From positions 1 through 60,838 of the forward strand of contig NZ_BNAL01000017.1 of NCBI RefSeq assembly GCF_014653275.1: DNA of 60,838 nucleotides, written 5' to 3'. The translations under genes were made by a program, and so were the position numbers. The DNA comes from Deinococcus piscis (GTDB lineage: Bacteria > Deinococcota > Deinococci > Deinococcales > Deinococcaceae). Each line of letters begins with the position of its first letter. Within the stretch, counting starts at the first letter, position 1. The notes below the pieces were generated by a model, which had not been told where the DNA came from, did not search any database, and saw only the letters and a program-made list of their open reading frames with translations. Positions 16,966 to 24,222 of the stretch are shown one piece after another.

Positions 16966-18642
16966 ATGTTGCGTACCCTGACCCGCTTGGCCGTGCCCGC
17001 TGCGGCCTTTGTCATAGGCAGCTTGCCGCTGGGGCACCTGCTGCTGGCCCGCCGCCGCAAAGACACCCGGCTACACAGCGCCCACAACCTGGGCGTGGAA
17101 AATGTCTGGCGCGAGCTGGGGCCTGAGCTGGCCCTGGGCACCGCTGGCCTAGACGCCGCCAAAGGTGCAGCGGCGGTGGCGCTGGCCCCTACTCCCGCTT
17201 CGGCGCTGGCGGCGGGCGTGGCAGCGTACCTGGGCCACCTGAACCCGCCCGCCGCGCTGTACCGCGACCTCTCCCCCGAATACGGCCTGCCGCGTGGCCG
17301 GGGCAATCTGGTGCTGCTGGGTGTGTTTGCGGCGCTCAGCCGTCAGGGCTATGGTGCCCGCGCCCTGCTGCCGCTGGGGGTGTACGCCGCAGCCCTGGCC
17401 GGGACGCGCTACGCCAGCGCCGCCACCCTGGCAGGCCTGGGCGCTTTTGCCCTTAGCCTGCGTGACCGCCCGGCCCGTGAACAGGCGCTGGCGTATGTGC
17501 TACTGCTGAGCGCGGCGTGGCGCTTCAAGGAAAATATTGGCCGGATTCTGGACGACACCGAGCCAAAGGTGGGCCAGAGTGTGCCGCTGGCTGGCAAGCG
17601 CGACGACCAGGTGGTCACAGCGTTCATGATTCATCCCCTGCGGATCAGTGACCTGTGGACTTCCAGCGCCCGCTTTGCCTGGATGCAGCCGCTGTACGAA
17701 GCCGGGCTGATTTCCGACGACTTCGTCAAGTCGGTCACGGCCCGCTTCCGGCCCATGAAGGTGGGCGAACTGCGCGGCATTCAGACCGAGCAGGGCAAGG
17801 AAATTCACTGCTACCTGCTTAGTGCGCCGCTGCTGCCCGACCAGTTCCGCGACGACCCTGAGTTGGCGACCCGCAAGGCCATTGAGGGTGCCCGGTTGGC
17901 GCAGGAATTGGGTGCCGAGGTCTTTGGGCTGGGCGCATTCTGGAGTGTGGTGGGGAACAAGGGTCAGGACGTGCAGGACGCGGTGCCCGAGCTGACCATC
18001 ACCAACGGCGGGGCCTATACCTCTGGCACCATCAAAGCGGCCATTCCGGGCATCTTGGAGCACTTTGCCGCGCAGGGCCGCGACCTCCGCCACGCCACCG
18101 CTGCCGTGGTGGGGGCCAACGGCGTGGTGGCCTTCGGGATTGCCCGCACCATCGCCCCGCAGGTGGGCAAAGTCATCATGGTGGGGCGCAACCTGGAACG
18201 GCTGGAGCGCAGCGCCCAGACCCTTCGCCGTGCCAACCCGGAGACCGAGATTGTGACCACCACGTCCTACGACACGCTGAGGGAAGCCGAGCTGATTTTC
18301 ACGGCCACCTCGGACCCTGACCCGGTGATTTTTGCTCAGCATGTGCGGGAAGGGGCCTGGATTTTTGACGAAGGCCGCCCCGCCGACGTGGACGAAAGCG
18401 TGCGGGACGTGCCCGGCGTGCGCGTGATTCCCGGCGGTGTGGTGCTGCCCCCCGGTCAGATGACCAGCCGCATTGACCTGCAATTTGGCGAAGGAGCCGT
18501 GCCTGCTTGCTTGGCCGAGACGCTGATTATTGCGGCCACTGGCGAGCACGGGCGCAAGAGCCTGGGCGGCAGCACCAAAACCGAGAATGTCAATTTTTTC
18601 GTGGACAAGGCGCAGGAGCTGGGCTTTACTGTGCTGGACTGA
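16966..18642 (+). CDS. PlsY-like membrane domain fused to acyl-ACP-reductase-like domain
   Basis: A 558-residue fusion. Residues 1-185 resemble PlsY acyl-phosphate:glycerol-3-phosphate acyltransferase: GSLPLGHLLLARR (18-30), HSAHNLGVENVWRELG (37-52, compare PlsY GSGNxGATNxxR), LDAAKG (62-67) and GHLNP (90-94). The third PlsY glycine-rich motif is altered (RGRGNL). Residues 215-558 resemble cyanobacterial long-chain acyl-ACP reductase (AAR): FMIHP, ATRKAIEGARLAQELGAEVF (301-320), TNGGAYTSG, VVGANGVVAFG (381-391, nucleotide binding), FDEGRP, VIPGGVV, and VPACLAETLI with Cys515 where AAR has its catalytic Cys. The likely reaction of this half is reduction of a fatty acyl thioester to an aldehyde. 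TACACT ends 7 nt before the ATG. A terminator follows at 18706. Older annotations may call the second half a shikimate dehydrogenase-like protein. Confidence 0.7.
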   Translation: MLRTLTRLAVPAAAFVIGSLPLGHLLLARRRKDTRLHSAHNLGVENVWRELGPELALGTAGLDAAKGAAAVALAPTPASALAAGVAAYLGHLNPPAALYRDLSPEYGLPRGRGNLVLLGVFAALSRQGYGARALLPLGVYAAALAGTRYASAATLAGLGAFALSLRDRPAREQALAYVLLLSAAWRFKENIGRILDDTEPKVGQSVPLAGKRDDQVVTAFMIHPLRISDLWTSSARFAWMQPLYEAGLISDDFVKSVTARFRPMKVGELRGIQTEQGKEIHCYLLSAPLLPDQFRDDPELATRKAIEGARLAQELGAEVFGLGAFWSVVGNKGQDVQDAVPELTITNGGAYTSGTIKAAIPGILEHFAAQGRDLRHATAAVVGANGVVAFGIARTIAPQVGKVIMVGRNLERLERSAQTLRRANPETEIVTTTSYDTLREAELIFTATSDPDPVIFAQHVREGAWIFDEGRPADVDESVRDVPGVRVIPGGVVLPPGQMTSRIDLQFGEGAVPACLAETLIIAATGEHGRKSLGGSTKTENVNFFVDKAQELGFTVLD

Positions 18643-18705
18643 CCTGGGCAGAGTTGCCAGCGCCTGACCGGAGCGGTGCCTGCCCCAGGAAGTGACTGAC
18701 CAGAG

Positions 18706-18740
18706 AACCGTGGAGCTGCACTCAGTTCCACGGTTTTTTG
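18706..18740 (+). terminator. Intrinsic terminator after the PlsY/AAR-like fusion gene
   Basis: A 9-bp stem AACCGTGGA (18706-18714) pairing with 18727-18735, followed by a run of T. Confidence 0.85.
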
Positions 18741-18916
18741 TGGACAAGTGGCGGCATCTGGCCGGGAATGACCGGTTGCGCGGTTAGCGGGCCGCTCTCT
18801 TCAGGGGCCGCAGCCGCCCCAGCCGGTGAGCATTTCTTTACTGTTGCGGCGGTTTGCTACCGACTGCCGAGTCCCGTCCGATTCGCGTCAGGCCGCTGCA
18901 TTAGGCTGGGTTCGAC

Positions 18917-20419
18917 ATGCCCGCTCTCTGCCTGCGCCGCTTTTCCTTGCTGAGTGCGCTGGGCTGGGCCGCCCTCCTGCCCGCCGCTGCGCCGCCTGCC
19001 CGCGCACAGACGCTGGAAGTGCCGCTGTATCTGTCGCGCCCGGTTCAGCCGCGCCTGGAAGCTGGGGCTTACCGCTGCCCACCGCCCCAGCAGCGGGCGG
19101 TGCGGGCGGCCTGGGAGGTGCTGCGCGGCTACGGCGAGACGGATTTTTCCTGCGGCAACGCCTTCGTGGACTATCTGGAAACGGCCAGCCCACTGCCGAA
19201 TGCCGGGCCGGACGCTTTTGCCAGGGCCCACCGGCAGATTGTGGCGGCCCGCGCCGAAGTGCTGCTGACCAACATGGACTTTTATCCAGAGCCGGAGGCA
19301 CCGACCTGGGCGCTGCTCGACACGTTGGCGCAGCTGTACCGCCGCGTGCAGGCCGGGGGGCGGGCGGCCTATCCGCAGGGCATGAGCGTGCGGCTGCATC
19401 TGGGCAATTATCCGTTGCCGGTGCGGCCTGCGCGCTGGATGGCCGCCGAGCTGGCTGAAGGGCTGCTGGTGCGCGGGGTGCCGCTGCATGACCCTGCCGT
19501 GGGCTGGGACCTGCGCCTGGCCCACTACCGGCTGACGCCCTACAGTCACATCAAGATGCAGGTGGTGGATGGGCGAGAAGTGACCGCTGCGGGCTACGGC
19601 TATGGCCGCAACTGGTTGCCCGCGTCGCCCGCCGCGCCGCAGGGTGGAGGCGTCAGCGACCTGGGCCTGACCCTGCGTGGGCCAGCCGCGCAGAATGCCG
19701 CCGCTGTCTTTGCCGACCTCTGGGCGCTGTCGGATGAGCTGAGTTGTCCGGCAGAGGTGCAAGCTGGTGAAGTGCGGGAACGCTGCTCCTGGCAGGCTGC
19801 CGGGGCCCTCACCCGTCCCGCGCTGGCCCGCGCGGTGGTGCGGGCGGGCGACTCGGCGGCGCTGGTGCTGTACCGGCGCACGGGTTATCCGCAGGCGGAC
19901 GCGGCCCATCTGGCGCTGCTGGGCGCGGCGCAGCGCGAGATAGACCTGCTGCACACTTCGTTCAGCGCTCAGGCCAACTGCACGGCGGTCCAGCCGTGGC
20001 CGGACATCTGCTGGGGGATGCCGTTGCCGCCTTACTTTGCCGCCTTGCTGGACGCGATGGAGCGCGGCGTGCGGGTCCGTGTGCTGACCATGGACCACAG
20101 GGCGGAGGGCCTGCAAAATCGCAGCGGGGTGCTCATTCTGCGCCGGGCTGCTCAGGAGCGCGGCCTGGGCCACCTGTTGGACGTGCGGGCCACCACCTAT
20201 CCCATGCACACCAAAGCCCTGCTGGTCGACGGTGAGGCGGCGCTGACCGGCAGCATGAACTTTCATTTCTCGGCCTGGGGCCGGGCTGGACTGGCCGAAG
20301 CGGCCCTGCTGACCGACGACCCTTTGGCGGTGGCCTGGTTGCAGGGGCGCTTTGACGCCGACTGGCAAGCCCGCAGCCGCCCTTTTGTGACCAATTCTCC
20401 CCCGCCCAATCTGGAATAG
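18917..20419 (+). CDS. Exported phospholipase D-like (PLDc) protein
   Basis: A 500-residue protein with a signal peptide (about residues 1-33, ending ARA). It has two HKD motifs: [20 protein letters not shown] and [19 protein letters not shown]. Each has the H-x-K-x4-D catalytic signature, and together they form one active site as in phospholipase D, cardiolipin synthase and Nuc. Export suggests it acts on phospholipids or nucleic acid outside the cytoplasm. TAGGCT ends 9 nt before the ATG. The stop codon TAG at 20417-20419 is just before ispH, so the two may be co-transcribed. Confidence 0.85.
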   Translation: MPALCLRRFSLLSALGWAALLPAAAPPARAQTLEVPLYLSRPVQPRLEAGAYRCPPPQQRAVRAAWEVLRGYGETDFSCGNAFVDYLETASPLPNAGPDAFARAHRQIVAARAEVLLTNMDFYPEPEAPTWALLDTLAQLYRRVQAGGRAAYPQGMSVRLHLGNYPLPVRPARWMAAELAEGLLVRGVPLHDPAVGWDLRLAHYRLTPYSHIKMQVVDGREVTAAGYGYGRNWLPASPAAPQGGGVSDLGLTLRGPAAQNAAAVFADLWALSDELSCPAEVQAGEVRERCSWQAAGALTRPALARAVVRAGDSAALVLYRRTGYPQADAAHLALLGAAQREIDLLHTSFSAQANCTAVQPWPDICWGMPLPPYFAALLDAMERGVRVRVLTMDHRAEGLQNRSGVLILRRAAQERGLGHLLDVRATTYPMHTKALLVDGEAALTGSMNFHFSAWGRAGLAEAALLTDDPLAVAWLQGRFDADWQARSRPFVTNSPPPNLE

Positions 20420-20427
20420 TGGCAGGC

Positions 20428-21420
20428 ATGATCAAGCGCATTCACCTTGCCAAACCACGCGGCTTTTGCGCTGGGGTGGTCATGGCGATTCAGGCTGTCG
20501 AGCAGGCCGCCGACCACGAGGCTCAGCCTGTGACCGTTTATCACTCCATCGTCCACAACCACACGGTGGTGGACCGGCTGGCACGCGGCAAAGGCGTGAG
20601 CTTTGTCGAGGACTTGGAAGAAATCCAGCTGCTCCCCCACAGCACCGACACGGTGGTCTTCAGTGCCCACGGCGTCAGCCCGGCGGTGCGTGAACAGGCC
20701 CGTGCCCTGGGGCTGGCCACGGTGGACGCCACTTGCCCGCTGGTCACCAAGGTCCACACCGAGGCCCGCAAATATGCGGCTGAGGGCTATACCATCCTCC
20801 TGATTGGCGACAGCGCCCGGCACCAGGAAGTGATTGGCACGCAGGGCGAAGCTCCGGAGAGAACCATCTTGATCGGTGTGGAAGGCAAGGTGGGCGGCGG
20901 CCTGCATGACCCGCGCACGGTGCAGGTGCCGGACCCGGAAAAGCTGGTGGTGCTGACCCAGACCACCCTGAACGTGGACGACACCCGCCAGACAGTGGCG
21001 ATCCTCAAAGAGCGGTTCCCGGCGCTGGTAATTCCGCCCAGTGAAGACCTCTGCTACGCCACCAAGAACCGTCAGGACGCGGTCAAGGCGATTGCGCCGG
21101 GGGTGGACGCCTTCTTGGTGCTGACCTCCACCCATTCCAGCAACGGCATGCGGCTGCTGGAGCTGGCGCACGAGCTGTGTGGCCGCGCCGAGCGGCTCGA
21201 AACCGCTGCCGACCTCGCCCACATTGACCTGAGCGGCGTGGAAAGTCTGGGCATTACTTCCGCCGCCAGTACGCCCGACGATCTTGTGCAGGAGGTGGTG
21301 GCCCACTTCCGCGCCCTGAACCCCGCGCTCGAAGTGGTGGAAGAAGGCGAGTGGGAAAATATCCGGTTCCGCCCGGCCAAAAAGGTGAATCTGGACGGCT
21401 CGCAAGAAGCGCTCGTCTGA
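20428..21420 (+). CDS. ispH: 4-hydroxy-3-methylbut-2-enyl diphosphate reductase
   Basis: A 330-residue [4Fe-4S] enzyme of the last MEP-pathway step, making IPP and DMAPP. The three cluster cysteines are in [19 protein letters not shown] and [11 protein letters not shown]. The substrate-binding residues appear in [31 protein letters not shown] and [11 protein letters not shown]. The length matches LytB/IspH. ATG 20428 is preferred over GTG 20419, which overlaps the upstream stop. The C-terminus ends 1 nt from a small convergent gene. In Deinococcus the pathway feeds carotenoid and menaquinone synthesis. Confidence 0.95.
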   Translation: MIKRIHLAKPRGFCAGVVMAIQAVEQAADHEAQPVTVYHSIVHNHTVVDRLARGKGVSFVEDLEEIQLLPHSTDTVVFSAHGVSPAVREQARALGLATVDATCPLVTKVHTEARKYAAEGYTILLIGDSARHQEVIGTQGEAPERTILIGVEGKVGGGLHDPRTVQVPDPEKLVVLTQTTLNVDDTRQTVAILKERFPALVIPPSEDLCYATKNRQDAVKAIAPGVDAFLVLTSTHSSNGMRLLELAHELCGRAERLETAADLAHIDLSGVESLGITSAASTPDDLVQEVVAHFRALNPALEVVEEGEWENIRFRPAKKVNLDGSQEALV

Positions 21421-21421
21421 A

Positions 21422-21673
21422 TCAGGGCTGAGCGGCGCTGGAAGGCTCTGGCACGGTGCTTGCTGGGCTTGGCTCCACAGGCTGCGCCAGAAACCAGACT
21501 CCGCCCAGCAGGAGCAGGGCCAACAGCAGGCCTAGCACCAGGGCCGCCACAGTTCGGAACAGGGTGTTGCCTTGCCATTGCCCTGTGGACTGCTCCAAGT
21601 CCGCCCGCACCTGCGCCCGGTACTCTTCCTCAGCGCGAATGCGGGCTTTGGTCTGCTCGTCGAGGTGGGTCAT
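21422..21673 (-). CDS. Small single-pass membrane protein
   Basis: An 83-residue protein. The N-terminal charged helix has an A-x-x-R/E heptad-like pattern (QTKARIRAEEEYRAQVRADL), followed by one membrane helix (VAALVLGLLLALLLLGGVWFL) and a short Pro/Ser-rich tail. The start at 21673 is supported by TATGCT 7 nt upstream, so the four extra codons to 21685 are rejected. No known family; it may be a membrane-tethering or inner-membrane small protein. It is convergent with ispH and on the same strand as the FAD oxidoreductase upstream of it. Confidence 0.65.
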   Translation of the reverse strand: MTHLDEQTKARIRAEEEYRAQVRADLEQSTGQWQGNTLFRTVAALVLGLLLALLLLGGVWFLAQPVEPSPASTVPEPSSAAQP

Positions 21674-21699
21674 AGGCTTCAGCATAGGCTGGTGCGCCC

Positions 21700-21723
21700 G
21701 TCAGTGCGTCAGTGCGTCAGTCC
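21700..21723. repeat. Octamer tandem repeat spanning the oxidoreductase stop codon
   Basis: Three units GTCAGTGC, GTCAGTGC, GTCAGTCC. The stop codon of the FAD oxidoreductase (21709-21711, minus strand) lies inside it. Confidence 0.7.
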
Positions 21724-22836
21724 GTCCACCATCCCGCGCACCAACCCCAGCCCCAGGGTGTCCACCCCGCCGCGCGTGGCCGAGCCGCCCAGCAGCAGCC
21801 ACACCCCGTCCGTAACCTGCTCGGCCACTGGTGGATGCTGCGGGTCGCCGTAGGGCAGGCCCAGCCACGCGCCTTCAATGTCAGCCAGGCTGCGGCCCAC
21901 GCCCAGTGCCTCCGAGGCCAGGACGGGCAGCGCATCCATGCGCGGCAGCAGGCGGCACAGCAGCTCGCGGCGCAGGCCCACCTGCACGCCGGTCAGCCGC
22001 CCGGACGTGGGCTGGTAGCCGTGGGGGTCGGCGCTACCAGGCGGCAGATACAGGGCGTACTCGCCGCTGAGCGGGCGCAGCAGCAAGTCGCCAGCCCGCA
22101 GCAGGGGAGAAGCGGAGTCGCTCGGCTGCCGCAGCCGGGGCCGCTGCACATAGGCCCGCCCGTGCGGGGTATGCAGGCCCAGGCCCTGTTCCAGCAGTTC
22201 GGTCCCGGCGGCGCCTGCGGCCACGACCACCAGCCGGGCGCCCACCTCCCGCGTTTCGTGGACCACGACTTCGTGGCGGTTGGTCACGGTCAGCCGGTGT
22301 AGCCGCACGCCACCGGGTGTCAGCTCGGCGCGGACATTCAGCATGAGGTCTGCGCCTGCCGCGACGGCAGCTTGTCCCAGGCGCAGCGTCAGTTCGCCGG
22401 GGCGGTAGGTCAGCGCGTCGCGGCTCTCTACGCGGGGCAGGTGGGCCGGGTCCACCCAGGCCGTCAGCGCCGGGAACGCGGCCAGCACCTCGCCTGCGCT
22501 GCATGGTCCCTCCTCCCCAAAGTCCAGCAATGTCAGCGGGCGCAGGTCCACGCCCAGCCAGCGCTCCAGCTCGCGCCGGGTCGTGTCGGCCAGGGCCACC
22601 GCTTCGGCGTTCAGGCCAGCGGCGTCCCACACCCCCGCGCCCAGCAGCGTCGCGCCTTCCTCATTGGGGAGGCCGCCTTCATCCAGCAGCAGGACCCGCA
22701 GCTCAGGCCGCAGCTCCCGCAGGTACTGGGCTGCTGCCGCGCCCAGCAGCCCAGCGCCCACAACGACCACGTCATAGTCTGTCTCAGCAAAGAACTGCCC
22801 CACATGCGCCCAGACTTGGCCTCGCCCGCTGCTCAC
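21709..22836 (-). CDS. FAD-dependent oxidoreductase (DAO family)
   Basis: A 375-residue flavoprotein. The dinucleotide-binding motif is VVVVGAGLLGAAAAQYLREL with DE at the end of strand 2 (VLLLDEGGLP). A second strand ARLVVVAAGAAG and the C-terminal GVWLLLGGSATRGGVDTLGL (FAD-contacting) match the DAO/glycine oxidase superfamily of amine-oxidising enzymes. The substrate is unknown. The proposed start is GTG at 22836, which overlaps the stop of a 5-codon leaderless upstream frame (see 22833-22850). A downstream GTG at 22803 is an alternative. Confidence 0.75.
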   Translation of the reverse strand: MSSGRGQVWAHVGQFFAETDYDVVVVGAGLLGAAAAQYLRELRPELRVLLLDEGGLPNEEGATLLGAGVWDAAGLNAEAVALADTTRRELERWLGVDLRPLTLLDFGEEGPCSAGEVLAAFPALTAWVDPAHLPRVESRDALTYRPGELTLRLGQAAVAAGADLMLNVRAELTPGGVRLHRLTVTNRHEVVVHETREVGARLVVVAAGAAGTELLEQGLGLHTPHGRAYVQRPRLRQPSDSASPLLRAGDLLLRPLSGEYALYLPPGSADPHGYQPTSGRLTGVQVGLRRELLCRLLPRMDALPVLASEALGVGRSLADIEGAWLGLPYGDPQHPPVAEQVTDGVWLLLGGSATRGGVDTLGLGLVRGMVDGLTH

Positions 22837-22850
22837 CGTAGCTGCCTCAT
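22833..22850 (-). CDS. Possible 5-codon leaderless mini-cistron upstream of the oxidoreductase
   Basis: ATG AGG CAG CTA CGG TGA encodes MRQLR. It sits 6 nt after a TATGCT box (22857-22862), exactly the leaderless spacing. Its TGA overlaps the GTG start of the FAD oxidoreductase (GTGA). This looks like a device for bringing ribosomes to an internal GTG by coupling. The alternative is that the ATG is chance and the real start is the GTG alone. Confidence 0.35.
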   Translation of the reverse strand: MRQLR

Positions 22851-22986
22851 CCTTTCAGCATAGGGGCAAGGCGGCCCCTACAGTGTCTCAGGAGGGCCTA
22901 CAGAGCGCCGCAAGATAAGAGCAGGGCGGGCCCATCTCATGCAGGGCTGAACCGCTTCATAAATCCTCAAAGCTATACTCAGGCTC

Positions 22987-24222
22987 ATGCTGCACCGCTC
23001 GGCCCGCCCTCTGTTCGCTGCCCTTACCGCCCTCTCGCTGGGTTCGGCGCAGGCGCTGGACGTGCGCGTGCTGGTCGAACAGGGCAGTGCAGTGCCGGTG
23101 CGCTTGCTGGGCACCGAGACGGCGCCGCAGCCTTCCCCTCAGACCTGGAGTGTGGGCGTGCGCGGCAGCGAATTGACCCTCAACGGCAAGGCGGCGGGCA
23201 GCGCCACGCTGTATGTGCCGCCCACCCCTGGCAGCCGGGTCTCTATCGGCAGCAAAACCTACCGGGGCGGCGTCTTGCTGCGCGTCTTCAGAGGTCAGGT
23301 GCAGGGCATCAACGTGGTGAATGTCGAAGATTACCTGCGCGGTGTGGTGCCTGCCGAGATGCCTGCGCTGTGGCCCGCAGCGGCCCTGGAGGCTCAGGCG
23401 GTGGTGGCCCGCACCTACGTCACCCGCCGCGTGAACCCGGCCCAGCCCTACGATATTTGCGCCACCACCAACTGCCAGATGTATCCCGGTATAGCCGGTG
23501 AGCACGAGCGAACCAACGGGGCCATTGACGCCACGCTGGGCAAAGTGCTGACCTACCAGGGCGAGCTGGCCGATACTTATTTCTCGGCCAATTCGGGCGG
23601 CTACACCGCCAGCGCCGCCGAAGTCTGGGGCAAGAACCTGCCGTACCTGATTGCCAAGCCCGACCCGCAGTCGGTCACGGCCAGCGGCGACAAGGGGCGC
23701 TGGCAGCTTAGTGTGACCCAGAGCCGGGTTCAGTCAGCCCTGGCCCCCTACCGCCTGAATGTGGGCACCGTGCGCCGCATCGCGTTGAGCCGCGTGAGTG
23801 CGTCGGGCCGGGTCGAAGAAGTCACCGTGACCGGCAGCGCCCGCACTGCCAAACTGAGTGGAGCGAACGCAGGTGGGTTCGTGCGTGGTCTGGGGGCCAG
23901 TTCCAGCCGCGCCCGGCTTGAGGGTGACGGCACGGTCAGCGCCTCCAAACCACTGCGCCTGAGCGGGCAGGGGTCGGGTCACGGGGTGGGGCTCTCACAG
24001 TACGGCGCACTGGGCTTTGCGCGGGAGGGCCGGGGCCACCGCGACGTGCTGGGCTTTTATTATCCTGGGACCGCTGTGCAGGCGCTGAATTATGCGCCCA
24101 AAGTGCCGCTGACCCCGCCGCTGGCCTATACGGAGCCAGCCCCAATCGCCCCAGCAAATGCAAATGCTGCGCCCGCCCCTGAGCTGATGGCCACCGGTCA
24201 GGGCCACGCCGCCGCCGAATGA
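22987..24222 (+). CDS. SpoIID/LytB domain protein (peptidoglycan lytic enzyme-like)
   Basis: A 411-residue exported protein with a signal peptide (about residues 1-20). The SpoIID domain (about residues 105-340) contains VVNVEDYLRGVVPAEMPALW with the candidate catalytic Glu, EAQAVVARTYVTRR, and YFSANSGGYTASAAEVWG. SpoIID cleaves peptidoglycan glycan strands; LytB enhances an amidase. A C-terminal GSGHGVGLSQYGALGFAREG completes the family signature. TATACT ends 7 nt before the ATG. The stop overlaps the start of the LptD-like gene (ATGA), so the two are translationally coupled. Confidence 0.88.
   Translation: MLHRSARPLFAALTALSLGSAQALDVRVLVEQGSAVPVRLLGTETAPQPSPQTWSVGVRGSELTLNGKAAGSATLYVPPTPGSRVSIGSKTYRGGVLLRVFRGQVQGINVVNVEDYLRGVVPAEMPALWPAAALEAQAVVARTYVTRRVNPAQPYDICATTNCQMYPGIAGEHERTNGAIDATLGKVLTYQGELADTYFSANSGGYTASAAEVWGKNLPYLIAKPDPQSVTASGDKGRWQLSVTQSRVQSALAPYRLNVGTVRRIALSRVSASGRVEEVTVTGSARTAKLSGANAGGFVRGLGASSSRARLEGDGTVSASKPLRLSGQGSGHGVGLSQYGALGFAREGRGHRDVLGFYYPGTAVQALNYAPKVPLTPPLAYTEPAPIAPANANAAPAPELMATGQGHAAAE

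Noticed and set aside
17500..18747. 415-residue frame antisense to the PlsY/AAR-like gene
   Set aside because: It is the reverse-complement shadow of a gene with clear motifs. No leader, box or family match.
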